NCBI GenBank assembly: GCA_009778255.1
Contig: WRKD01000187.1
Span: 1-15,164 of the forward strand
Source: Bacillota bacterium
Lineage (GTDB): Bacteria; Bacillota; Dehalobacteriia; UBA4068
Direction: 5' to 3'
DNA: 15,164 nucleotides
Shown piece after piece: positions 7,664-14,506 of the stretch (position 1 is its first letter; each line of letters opens with the position of its first letter). The translations under genes and the position numbers were made by a program. The notes under the pieces are model-generated. The model did no database searches. It was not told the DNA's origin and saw only the letters and a program-made list of their open reading frames with translations.

Positions 7664-8419
7664 CCACCGCCAAATACTATATTTTACAGTATCTCTATTC
7701 AGAGCAGCAATATGGGTTGTTAAAGGTATTTCTTTTGGACACACCTTGCGGCAATTCTGAGCATTTCCGCATTCTTGAATTCCTCCGTTACTCATTAATG
7801 CGTTTAATCTAATTTCTTTATGCATAGCGCCAATTGGGTGAGTATTAAAAAGCCTTACTTGGGCAATGGCCGACGGACCGATAAAATTAGATTTTGGATT
7901 GACATTTGGACACGCTTCTTGACAACATCCACAAGTCATACAACGAGAAATAACATATGCCCATTTTTGTTCTCGCTCTGCAAATCGTGGACCACGTCCA
8001 ATAGCAAAACTACCATCAACTGATACCCAAGCTTTTATTCGTTTTAAGTTATCGAACATTGAATGCCTATCAATAGTTAGATCTCGAATAACAGGAAACT
8101 TTTTTAATGGTTCTAAAACAATTTTTTTTTCAAATCCGGTTTTTTCATAGATTTTATCAATTAAAGAAGCACAAGCCTGCTTGGGAATCCCATTAATCAA
8201 CATGCTACAAGCACCACAGACTTCCTCAAGGCAATTGCATTCCCAAACTACCGGATTAGTTTTCTCTCCTTTAGAGTTAACCGGGTTTTTCCTTATTTCC
8301 ATTAAAACAGATACTATATTCATATTTGGCTTATAGGGGATACAGAACTCTTCCCACCAAGGCAAGGAATCGGGACTGTCTTGTCGCTTGATTTTTAGCT
8401 TGATATGTCTATTCTCCAT
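7652..8419 (-). CDS. sdhB: Succinate dehydrogenase/fumarate reductase iron-sulfur subunit
   Basis: 255 residues from the ATG at 8419, which has AAGGAGG 9 bases upstream; it overlaps the end of sdhA by 11 bases. It carries electrons between the flavin of SdhA and the heme/quinone part of SdhC at the inner face of the membrane. All cluster ligands are visible: [2Fe-2S] at Cys63, Cys68, Cys71 and Cys83 (CNCLEEVCGACSM then QAC); C160xxCxxC166xxxC170P with Cys217, Cys223 and Cys227 for the [4Fe-4S] and [3Fe-4S] clusters. Phrases such as CMTCG, ACPNVN, QVRLFN and PLTTHIAALNRDT match the Bacillus-type subunit closely. An additional Cys165 sits next to a ligand (GCC). Direction of catalysis (succinate oxidation or fumarate reduction) cannot be decided from sequence; anaerobic relatives use such enzymes as fumarate reductases. 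Confidence 0.96.
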   Translation of the reverse strand: MENRHIKLKIKRQDSPDSLPWWEEFCIPYKPNMNIVSVLMEIRKNPVNSKGEKTNPVVWECNCLEEVCGACSMLINGIPKQACASLIDKIYEKTGFEKKIVLEPLKKFPVIRDLTIDRHSMFDNLKRIKAWVSVDGSFAIGRGPRFAEREQKWAYVISRCMTCGCCQEACPNVNPKSNFIGPSAIAQVRLFNTHPIGAMHKEIRLNALMSNGGIQECGNAQNCRKVCPKEIPLTTHIAALNRDTVKYSIWRWFSE

Positions 8420-10175
8420 TTTGGGCAGCCTCCTTATCCTCTCCATATGACCTTTTTCGAGGATTAATTATTGATATGTCTACTTCCTCCCATTCAATCA
8501 TCGGCCCGTTTTGGGTATAACGAGATTTTGATGTCCTCAAAAACTCATCATCATTTCTTTCAGGAAAATCTGTTTTGTAATGGCTGCCCCGGCTCTCGTT
8601 GCGAATTAGGGCGCCAATTGTTATCGCATGCGCCATTTCAATCATATTTTTTAATTCTTTAGTAAAGGAAATAACTTGATTACTATACCCAAGACAATCA
8701 ACCATATTAATATTATTCCAGCGTTCTTTTATTTCTCTTATAAAGCACTCATTGGCTTGTAAATCTTTATTATTACGTACAACACCTACATTCGCTCGCA
8801 TTTTCTCTCCAAGTTCTTCATGTAGATTATATGGATTTTCCTTGCCATTCATCCTAACAATTTTTTCATTATATTCTATTTGACGGTGCAATTCCTGATC
8901 AAAACACTTATTTTCCAATTCATTCGACAGCTTATTCAATCCATTAATATGCTTTATTGCAGCAGGTCCCGAAATTGTTCCACTATATAATGCAGAAAGT
9001 AAAGAATTAGCCCCTAGACGGTTAGCGCCATGATACATATAGTCACATTCTCCCGAGGCAAATAAACCTGGAATGCAGGTCATATGATTCTCGTTCACAT
9101 GAATACCGCCCATGAAATAGTGAATGCCCGGGAATATTTTCATTGGTACTTTACGTGGATCATCACCGTTAAATTTTTCATAAATTTCTATAATACCACC
9201 CAAGCGGCGATCTAAGAATTCTGTTGGCAAATGAGTTAGATCTAAATATACCTGGTTTTCTCCATCAATACCTAAACCCATTTCTACACAAACATTGTAT
9301 ATAGCGCGAGATGCAATATCTCGGGGTACAAGATTGCCATAGGCTGGATACATTTCTTCTAAAAAATACCAAGGTTTTCCGTCTTTATATGTCCAAATTC
9401 GTCCACCATCTCCACGAGCAGATTCGGACATCAACCGCGTTTTATCATCACCCAACATTGCAGTAGGGTGAATCTGAACAAATTCCATATTTGCCAAATA
9501 AGCTCCTTGCTGAAAAATCGCTCCGGCTGCACTTCCTGTGCAAATGGTTGAAGTGGTACTCTTTGCATAGATCATACCCCCGCCACCAGTTGCCAGAATA
9601 ACCGCATCTCCCTTAAAAGGATGTATTTCCATGGTTACTAAATTTTGTGCTATACAGCCACGACAGATCCCTTGCTCATCAATAATAGCGGATAAAAATT
9701 CCCAACCTTCGAATTTTTTAACTAATCCCGAAGCTTCATGTTTTCTTACTTGTTCATCACAGCAATATTCTAATTGAGCACCTGTAGTTGCTCCAGCAAA
9801 AGCAGTACGCTTATTCTTTTGACCGCCAAAATTTCTCAAATCAATTAAACCCTCAACAGTTCTACTAAACATTACTCCCATACGATCCATTGTGTAGATT
9901 AACCCAGGCGCAGCTTCACACATTTTTTTGACTGAGGATTGATTTGCAAGAAAATCTCCACCGTATATGGTATCATCAAAATGCTCCCATGTAGAATCGC
10001 CTTCTCCTTTTGTATCTAAAGCAGCATTGATCCCGCCTTGAGCACATACTGAATGAGATCTTTTTACTGGTACTAAAGATAACAAGTCTACATTTATGCC
10101 TTTTTCCGCTATTTGCATGGTAGCCATTAGTCCGGATAAACCGCCACCTACCACGATTATCTTTGCTTTACTCAA
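8409..10175 (-). CDS. sdhA: Succinate dehydrogenase/fumarate reductase flavoprotein subunit
   Basis: 588 residues, close to the 586 of Bacillus subtilis SdhA. It interconverts succinate and fumarate using covalently bound FAD. Visible: dinucleotide motif VVGGGLSGL (8-16); the FAD-linking His41 in KRSHSVCAQGG; HPTA at 236-239; ESARGDGGR at 251-259; the catalytic Arg285 in VPRDIASR; His352 in IHYFMGG; RLGANSLL at 386-393. The start is a TTG at 10175 with GGGAGG 7 bases before it. No ATG or GTG could replace it without cutting into the FAD-binding motif. It follows sdhC by 31 bases and overlaps sdhB, so the three form one operon. The sdhC-A-B order and the sequence are of the Bacillus/Wolinella type (one large cytochrome b subunit). 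Confidence 0.96.
   Translation of the reverse strand: MSKAKIIVVGGGLSGLMATMQIAEKGINVDLLSLVPVKRSHSVCAQGGINAALDTKGEGDSTWEHFDDTIYGGDFLANQSSVKKMCEAAPGLIYTMDRMGVMFSRTVEGLIDLRNFGGQKNKRTAFAGATTGAQLEYCCDEQVRKHEASGLVKKFEGWEFLSAIIDEQGICRGCIAQNLVTMEIHPFKGDAVILATGGGGMIYAKSTTSTICTGSAAGAIFQQGAYLANMEFVQIHPTAMLGDDKTRLMSESARGDGGRIWTYKDGKPWYFLEEMYPAYGNLVPRDIASRAIYNVCVEMGLGIDGENQVYLDLTHLPTEFLDRRLGGIIEIYEKFNGDDPRKVPMKIFPGIHYFMGGIHVNENHMTCIPGLFASGECDYMYHGANRLGANSLLSALYSGTISGPAAIKHINGLNKLSNELENKCFDQELHRQIEYNEKIVRMNGKENPYNLHEELGEKMRANVGVVRNNKDLQANECFIREIKERWNNINMVDCLGYSNQVISFTKELKNMIEMAHAITIGALIRNESRGSHYKTDFPERNDDEFLRTSKSRYTQNGPMIEWEEVDISIINPRKRSYGEDKEAAQNGE
8429..8435 (-). promoter_or_regulatory. Ribosome binding site deciding the sdhB start
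   Basis: AAGGAGG on the minus strand lies inside the end of sdhA, 9 bases before the ATG at 8419. It rules out a longer sdhB reading from 8446, which would begin upstream of this site. Confidence 0.8.
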
Positions 10176-10182
10176 GAATTAA

Positions 10183-10188
10183 CCTCCC
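10183..10188 (-). promoter_or_regulatory. Ribosome binding site supporting the TTG start of sdhA
   Basis: GGGAGG on the minus strand is 7 bases before TTG at 10173-10175. The coding sequence must begin here because the FAD-binding motif starts within ten codons. Confidence 0.8.
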
Positions 10189-10206
10189 TGTCTTTTGTTT
10201 ATTGAT

Positions 10207-10824
10207 TTAAAAATAGGTAATTTTGCCCAAAATACCAACAGACAAACCTCCCAACAGAACAAATAATAGCAACACAATATATTGTAAAACTTTTTGTGAT
10301 TTATCATTTACAATAACGCCCCAAGAAATTAAAAAAGAAAAAATCCCGTTGGTAAAATGATATATAGCAGAAAGCACGCCAATAACATAAAGAATAAAAA
10401 ATAATGGATTTTGAAGAGTTCTATTAAGTACAGAAATAATCACAGAAGCGTCGTGATTTAAAAAACGCAGTATAGCAACATGAAATAATAAATAAATCAA
10501 AGTTATAACAGCTGTAATTCTTTGTAGGTAGAAAGCCCAATTTCTATAATACGTATAAGTTAATACATTATTTTTTGCTAGGTAAACGATCCAAAGACCA
10601 TAAATAGCATGAAATATGATAGGTATAGCTATAATAATAATTTCTGCTTCAGTTATTAATGGAATATTTTGCATTACATTAATAACTGTTTTGTATGCAG
10701 TAATTCCACCATAAAAAACGCTACTGTTCAATGTTATATGAAGTATAATAAATAGACCCATAGGAATAATAGCTAGCAAAGAATGTACTTTTCTGATTAA
10801 AAAATTGCTTTTTTTATAATTCAA
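10207..10824 (-). CDS. sdhC: Succinate dehydrogenase/fumarate reductase cytochrome b558 subunit
   Basis: 205 residues with five hydrophobic segments, the layout of the single-chain diheme membrane anchor of Bacillus SdhC and Wolinella FrdC. Four histidines at 29 (LHI), 72 (FHA), 115 (FHV) and 156 (YHF) sit in four different helices, nearly the same positions as the heme ligands of B. subtilis SdhC, so both hemes are expected. It anchors SdhAB and exchanges electrons with quinone. The start is a TTG at 10824, since the first helix follows directly and there is no other methionine before it; the ribosome site (AAGGGG, 10 bases away) is mediocre. It lies 50 bases after the cohesin-like anchor gene with no terminator between them, so the operon may begin further upstream. 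Confidence 0.93.
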   Translation of the reverse strand: MNYKKSNFLIRKVHSLLAIIPMGLFIILHITLNSSVFYGGITAYKTVINVMQNIPLITEAEIIIIAIPIIFHAIYGLWIVYLAKNNVLTYTYYRNWAFYLQRITAVITLIYLLFHVAILRFLNHDASVIISVLNRTLQNPLFFILYVIGVLSAIYHFTNGIFSFLISWGVIVNDKSQKVLQYIVLLLFVLLGGLSVGILGKITYF

Positions 10825-10834
10825 ACTAATGCTT

Positions 10835-10840
10835 CCCCTT
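10835..10840 (-). promoter_or_regulatory. Ribosome binding site supporting the TTG start of sdhC
   Basis: AAGGGG on the minus strand, 10 bases before TTG at 10822-10824. Just upstream is TATTTTTAGAA, an 11-base match to the core of the 20-bp element found at 6156 and 14465. Confidence 0.55.
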
Positions 10841-10874
10841 TCTAAAAATAGATAATGAAATTAAATTTAAGCTA

Positions 10875-11570
10875 CTAGTCTTCTTTTTCAGAATCAAGTT
10901 CAGAGACCAGTTCAGAATCCAGTTCAGAATCAAATTCAGAGTCCAGTTCAGAATCAAATTCAGAGTCCAGTTCAGAATCAAATTCAGAGTCCAGTTCAGA
11001 ATCAAGTTCTTTTGTTAGACCATTAGTCAGTTTCTTTCTATTTATGATAATAATTGAAATAGCAATTAACATAACCAAAATAGCTGCTGCTATTATCCAT
11101 ATATAGCTATTATTATTACCGTCTATATTAACTATCTTTGTTATGAGAATTTCACTATTTGTTGTATCTTTATCTACCACTTCAATAAGTTTAATTTCTG
11201 TTAGAGTAACAGATTGCTTACCACCACTATATTCAAATATAAGATAACCCATATCCAATTTTGAATTTGTTGGCAAGAATATGTTGTCTATAGAATAAAA
11301 ACCCAATCTTGTTTTGCCATTCTTTTCTACAATTGGTGTGAATGATGCTTGCCTTATGGCATCTGATGGTTCATAATTAGTAAATACTAATCCGCTTGTA
11401 TTCTCAAAAGAAATGTCCGCTCCAGCTATTGGGTGTGATACATCAACAATTAAAGGGATTTTTACTTGATTTTCGCTGATTATTACTTTTTGGTTTGTAT
11501 TGCACCCTGCAAAGAATATAATAAGCATTAATAGATAGACTGATATAATAGTATAAAACGATCTACGCAA
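10875..11570 (-). CDS. Membrane-anchored cohesin-like surface protein with acidic repeat tail
   Basis: 231 residues. The N-terminal hydrophobic segment ends in FFAGC (Cys23), lipobox-like although Phe at -3 is unusual. Residues about 35-135 are beta-rich and resemble a cohesin-type fold (KIPLIVDV, IAGADISFEN, DMGYLIFEYSG, then EIKLIEV), a pattern match only. A transmembrane helix at about 156-177 is followed by NRKK, placing the domain outside the cell and the C-terminus inside. The tail (about 188-228) is a repeated LDSE/FDSE tetrapeptide, strongly acidic. The likely role is a cell-surface receptor for dockerin proteins; both flanking secreted proteins have dockerins. It starts with TTG at 11570; a later Met (residue 15) would destroy the signal segment. 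The ribosome site is weak (GGCGGGGG). It lies 50 bases before sdhC in the same direction. An alternative reading is an unrelated beta-sandwich lipoprotein. Confidence 0.68.
   Translation of the reverse strand: MRRSFYTIISVYLLMLIIFFAGCNTNQKVIISENQVKIPLIVDVSHPIAGADISFENTSGLVFTNYEPSDAIRQASFTPIVEKNGKTRLGFYSIDNIFLPTNSKLDMGYLIFEYSGGKQSVTLTEIKLIEVVDKDTTNSEILITKIVNIDGNNNSYIWIIAAAILVMLIAISIIIINRKKLTNGLTKELDSELDSEFDSELDSEFDSELDSEFDSELDSELVSELDSEKED
10918..11009 (-). repeat. 24-bp in-frame tandem repeat in the tail of the anchor protein
   Basis: Three identical 24-base units (10918-10941, 10942-10965, 10966-10989) and a partial fourth to about 11009. Each is built of two 12-base half-units encoding LDSE and FDSE. 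More diverged half-units continue on the other side to about 10885. Identity between units implies recent expansion or homogenisation. Confidence 0.92.
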
Positions 11571-11575
11571 AGTAA

Positions 11576-11583
11576 CCCCCGCC
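11576..11583 (-). promoter_or_regulatory. Weak ribosome site supporting the TTG start of the anchor gene
   Basis: GGCGGGGG on the minus strand, 5 bases before TTG at 11568-11570. It is a poor match to the consensus. An AT-rich stretch further upstream (TATAATATAAATAATA on the minus strand, near 11595-11612) could hold a -10 box, but no clear -35 is seen. Confidence 0.4.
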
Positions 11584-11623
11584 TTTTTAAAAAAATATTA
11601 TTTATATTATAATGACAATTTGT

Positions 11624-11664
11624 AGCAGTTATTCCCCACTATTTTGATGTGGGGAATAACTGCT
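11624..11664 (-). terminator. Strong hairpin after the large dockerin peptidase gene
   Basis: A perfect 16-bp inverted repeat (AGCAGTTATTCCCCAC and its complement, 11624-11639 and 11649-11664) with a 9-base loop begins 22 bases after the stop codon. There is no T-run after the stem on the minus strand, so it may act as a weak terminator, an mRNA 3'-end stabiliser or a processing site between this gene and the anchor gene. Confidence 0.6.
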
Positions 11665-11685
11665 GTTCGTGTGAAAATAACAAAA

Positions 11686-14193
11686 TTACCAAACTATATG
11701 GTTAAGAATCATAATCAAGTCTTCGGTATCGACACAACCGTCGCCATTAACATCGCCCCTTTTAGCGATATCCCAGTTTGGATCACCTTGCTCAGCCCCA
11801 TAATACAACAACGCAGTAGTAAGGTCAAGTTGGTCAACTTTTCCATCTCTGTTAACATCAAATTTATCTACTTGCTTTTCAATTACTGTTTGTACAACAT
11901 TATTAGTTAAATCTGCGTCAATAAAGATAGCTTCACCAGCGTCATTAAAGCCGCTCAATTGGAATTGAGTGAGTTTCACTTCTGTGACGCCAAGATATTC
12001 TTGCGATGTAGAGAAGAGCAGTTCACAAAGCTCAATGGGTTTATCCGCTGTTATACCACCTTCCATATTAATAAAGGTGGCGCGGCCCGTCCACCTGTTG
12101 CCGCCCTGCGTCCAGTTAACTCCGCCCAAGAGACTAAAACCATTAAGTCCGTTAAACGCTTTACCGGTAAGATAAGGATTTGATGCTTCGAACCAAATTG
12201 TAGCCGTGCTTAAATTGCGAACGCCATTAACATTTACCGCATATCTGGCTACTTCACCTCCGGTAATTACAGCATCGCCGCTAAGTGATATAGAAGGTTC
12301 AACTCCTAGGAGAGCTGCGGATCTATTAATATAGTTGCGTATATTATTCTTAGCTGTACCATTTGCAACGCAATTTTCTACATCGTCTAGCAGAATTTGC
12401 AATTTATTAAAAGCATTTACATAGTTTCCGGCTACGACATCGTCGAAAATCACATCACATTGATTCATTAATGCATTTTTATCTTCAGTAGTTACAGCTG
12501 TTGCCGCAAGGTTCCGTATTGCATCTTTTGTTTGACCCCAGAATAAATTTGCTTCTCTAAAGTCTGCTGTCATAAAGTAACCAGTTAATTGGGACATTAC
12601 CGCTACTTGTTTAACAAAATGTTTCGCGTCAAACCAGCTAAGGCTAGCGAATATTTGTGTATGCGATCCGGGCCAATTGCCTGCAAGATTTACATATGGT
12701 TTACCAAGAGCAGTGCCAGCGGTTCTAAAATTATTAGACATACTCTTGACGCTCATTTGATACCCACCAACAGTGCTTCCGGGACGAGAATTGCATTTAA
12801 CATCAGCACGTGGTAGTCCGGCAGCGTCAACAGCTTTTTTAACAGTACTGATGATTGATTCGTTGCTTGGCACACCAATAAAGGAGTATACATGAAGACC
12901 AGTTTTTTCTTCGACAAACTTGCCATCTACCCATCTATCAGCACCTTCGAGTTGCCCCATATGCTCCAAACTTATCGAGGCTACGCATTTACCTATCAAT
13001 TCAGGATAAATGGCAAAGAGATCGTCATTTGGGAAAGCGGCTTCTCCGCCAGTCATGAAGTGACGGTTATCAATATAAATAAGCAAGGTTTTAGGGCGAT
13101 CCGATTGTGGAATATTTGAAAAGTATTTATATAGAGCCAGTACGCCTAATGCGCCATTTTCTTGTGTTAAAGCCATAGAATCAGTATGTGTGCATACGCA
13201 AATCATTTCATCAGCATCTGTGCCATAGTTGACACCCGGCAGGAAATAAATAACGTTTTTCGTTGTTACTCTTTCATAATGAGCAATCAGTTTTATTGTT
13301 GCTTTTTTATTTGGATTAGTCTTTATATAGTTGAGGACATTTTGTCCATTAACATAATCAAGAAAGAGCGAGGGAACATTATAATTACTGGTGCGTTGAT
13401 GTAACCCATAAGCTGTATCCCATGGTAAATCTGATACTATGATCATTCCGACTGCACCACTGTTTATAGCCCAAGTGCGAAGTGTTGTTTCATCTGTGAA
13501 TTCCCAGCGAGTATGCCATGAATTATCAACCGCAGGGTCAACAGCTTCATACAGATTCGGAAAAGGACCAGGGCCAGTTCGGTATTCATAGTCTGTCAAC
13601 GTGTAACTATCCCAAAATGATGTACCCCAAGTTGATGGATTTGCATATGGCTGGGTTTCAACAACAAGTATTTTACCTGCAGCATAACCGGCTGGTGGTG
13701 CTGTGCGATTTGAAGAATCCCAATATATCATTTCAGCTGTAGTATAATCATGCCCACCAACCATAGGTACACAATTCATGGTAAAGCTTGCTACTGGTAT
13801 ACTCACCTTATCCCCCTCAGGGTCAAGAGTTAAACCTAATACTGACTGGTGTTGCGCGTATTGTTGCTCAGGTGTTCCCGGAATCCAGTCTTCTATAGTA
13901 AACAGGTCGTATTGAAAACTATGCTCCAGCTTGTTGACGAGATCACCTTTTGCTTCAAAGGCAGAAGTGAGAAAGTTATAATACTTTTGCCAGCCGGGTC
14001 CGCCAGAATCTGTTGGGCCAAACGTAGCCTTAGCTTCATGCCAAGCTTGAACTTCATCTGCTGTGACTAATAAGTTATAATTGATAGTCGTTAGATCATC
14101 GGCAGACCCTATAGGAGCAGCAGAAGCTATAATTGGTACAAGAGAAAGGGTCATTACCACGACCAGGAGAATTGTTAAATATTTCTTTTTCAT
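11686..14193 (-). CDS. Secreted PA-domain/M28-peptidase-like protein with cohesin-like and dockerin domains
   Basis: 835 residues. A signal peptide covers 1-25 (ASA cleavage). A protease-associated (PA) type region lies at about 130-305 (SGAVGMIIVSDLP at 245-257). An M28-like metallopeptidase region follows at about 312-540: THTDS gives His336 and Asp338, QEN (Glu345) stands where the family usually has a bridging Asp, SLEHMG gives Glu410/His411, and His511 (SHTQIF) may be the last ligand. The usual Glu-Glu pair is not obvious (HFMTGGE, Glu384), so activity is uncertain. Residues about 635-765 resemble a cohesin-type beta domain. The C-terminus is a type I dockerin with complete calcium loops DVNRDGKVDQLD (779-790) and DVNGDGCVDTED (814-825). 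The start has GAGGAGGA 7 bases upstream. It is likely an extracellular (amino)peptidase or peptide-binding protein tethered through its dockerin. Closest neighbour relative: the product of 6300-7586. Confidence 0.82.
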   Translation of the reverse strand: MKKKYLTILLVVVMTLSLVPIIASAAPIGSADDLTTINYNLLVTADEVQAWHEAKATFGPTDSGGPGWQKYYNFLTSAFEAKGDLVNKLEHSFQYDLFTIEDWIPGTPEQQYAQHQSVLGLTLDPEGDKVSIPVASFTMNCVPMVGGHDYTTAEMIYWDSSNRTAPPAGYAAGKILVVETQPYANPSTWGTSFWDSYTLTDYEYRTGPGPFPNLYEAVDPAVDNSWHTRWEFTDETTLRTWAINSGAVGMIIVSDLPWDTAYGLHQRTSNYNVPSLFLDYVNGQNVLNYIKTNPNKKATIKLIAHYERVTTKNVIYFLPGVNYGTDADEMICVCTHTDSMALTQENGALGVLALYKYFSNIPQSDRPKTLLIYIDNRHFMTGGEAAFPNDDLFAIYPELIGKCVASISLEHMGQLEGADRWVDGKFVEEKTGLHVYSFIGVPSNESIISTVKKAVDAAGLPRADVKCNSRPGSTVGGYQMSVKSMSNNFRTAGTALGKPYVNLAGNWPGSHTQIFASLSWFDAKHFVKQVAVMSQLTGYFMTADFREANLFWGQTKDAIRNLAATAVTTEDKNALMNQCDVIFDDVVAGNYVNAFNKLQILLDDVENCVANGTAKNNIRNYINRSAALLGVEPSISLSGDAVITGGEVARYAVNVNGVRNLSTATIWFEASNPYLTGKAFNGLNGFSLLGGVNWTQGGNRWTGRATFINMEGGITADKPIELCELLFSTSQEYLGVTEVKLTQFQLSGFNDAGEAIFIDADLTNNVVQTVIEKQVDKFDVNRDGKVDQLDLTTALLYYGAEQGDPNWDIAKRGDVNGDGCVDTEDLIMILNHIVW

Positions 14194-14200
14194 TGCAAAA

Positions 14201-14208
14201 TCCTCCTC
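14201..14208 (-). promoter_or_regulatory. Ribosome binding site of the large dockerin peptidase gene
   Basis: GAGGAGGA on the minus strand, 7 bases before the ATG at 14193; strong and well placed. Confidence 0.85.
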
Positions 14209-14250
14209 AATTAAATTCTTTTTGACGTACTATTTCCTTGGAAAACGGAA

Positions 14251-14274
14251 CTAAATTCTTCCACCTCCTTCCAT
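14251..14274 (-). other. Seven-codon leader ORF containing a near-perfect Shine-Dalgarno sequence
   Basis: On the minus strand ATG at 14274 opens MEGGGRI and stop, and the codons for EGGG contain AAGGAGGTGG (14261-14270), almost the full complement of the 16S rRNA tail. No start codon stands at normal distance after it, so it serves no visible gene. It lies within the leader of the large peptidase gene and could be a ribosome stand-by site, a relic, or chance. Confidence 0.25.
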
Positions 14275-14412
14275 GGCAATAACAGTACTGGTTCAAAAAA
14301 CATGTGCTATCTAAAGGAATTAGCCAAATATTAACCTAATACAATTTATCTGTAGAGACTTTAATACTTTAGATACGATTAACAAAGTACGTTTATAAAG
14401 AAAGCATATTTC

Positions 14413-14457
14413 AACGGACTATTGCTATCATTGCACATATAACAACAATACTCCGTT
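14413..14457 (-). other. Imperfect inverted repeat in the leader of the large peptidase gene
   Basis: AACGGACTATTG (14413-14424) and CAATACTCCGTT (14446-14457) pair over 11 of 12 positions with one C-C mismatch around a 21-base loop. It directly follows the 20-bp element on the minus strand. It could be an RNA hairpin or a spaced operator. No known riboswitch class is recognised. Confidence 0.5.
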
Positions 14458-14464
14458 ATGTAGA

Positions 14465-14506
14465 ATATTCCTTCTAAAAATATAGAATTTATTTATATAT
14501 TTACAA
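14465..14506 (-). promoter_or_regulatory. Candidate promoter of the large peptidase gene, with the shared 20-bp element
   Basis: On the minus strand TTGTAA (14501-14506) is separated by 16 bases from TATATT (14479-14484), four and five matches of six to the housekeeping -35 and -10 boxes. The -10 box lies within the 20-bp sequence 14465-14484 that is repeated at 6156-6175. A start near the following AGAAGG would give a leader of about 280 bases. AT-richness makes chance matches likely. Confidence 0.35.

Noticed and set aside
8420..8446. Longer start for sdhB
   Set aside because: AAGGAGG at 8429-8435 lies inside the extension, and family members begin close to the shorter start.
10918..11009. 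Regular repeats that might be a CRISPR array
   Set aside because: Units are directly adjacent with no unique spacers and lie in frame inside a coding region, encoding LDSE/FDSE.
11644..14070. Several short plus-strand frames opposite the large peptidase gene
   Set aside because: All are antisense shadows of the peptidase coding sequence without ribosome sites or recognisable domains.
14194..14500. A known riboswitch in the peptidase leader
   Set aside because: No conserved core of a riboswitch class I know is visible; only one hairpin and AT-rich sequence.
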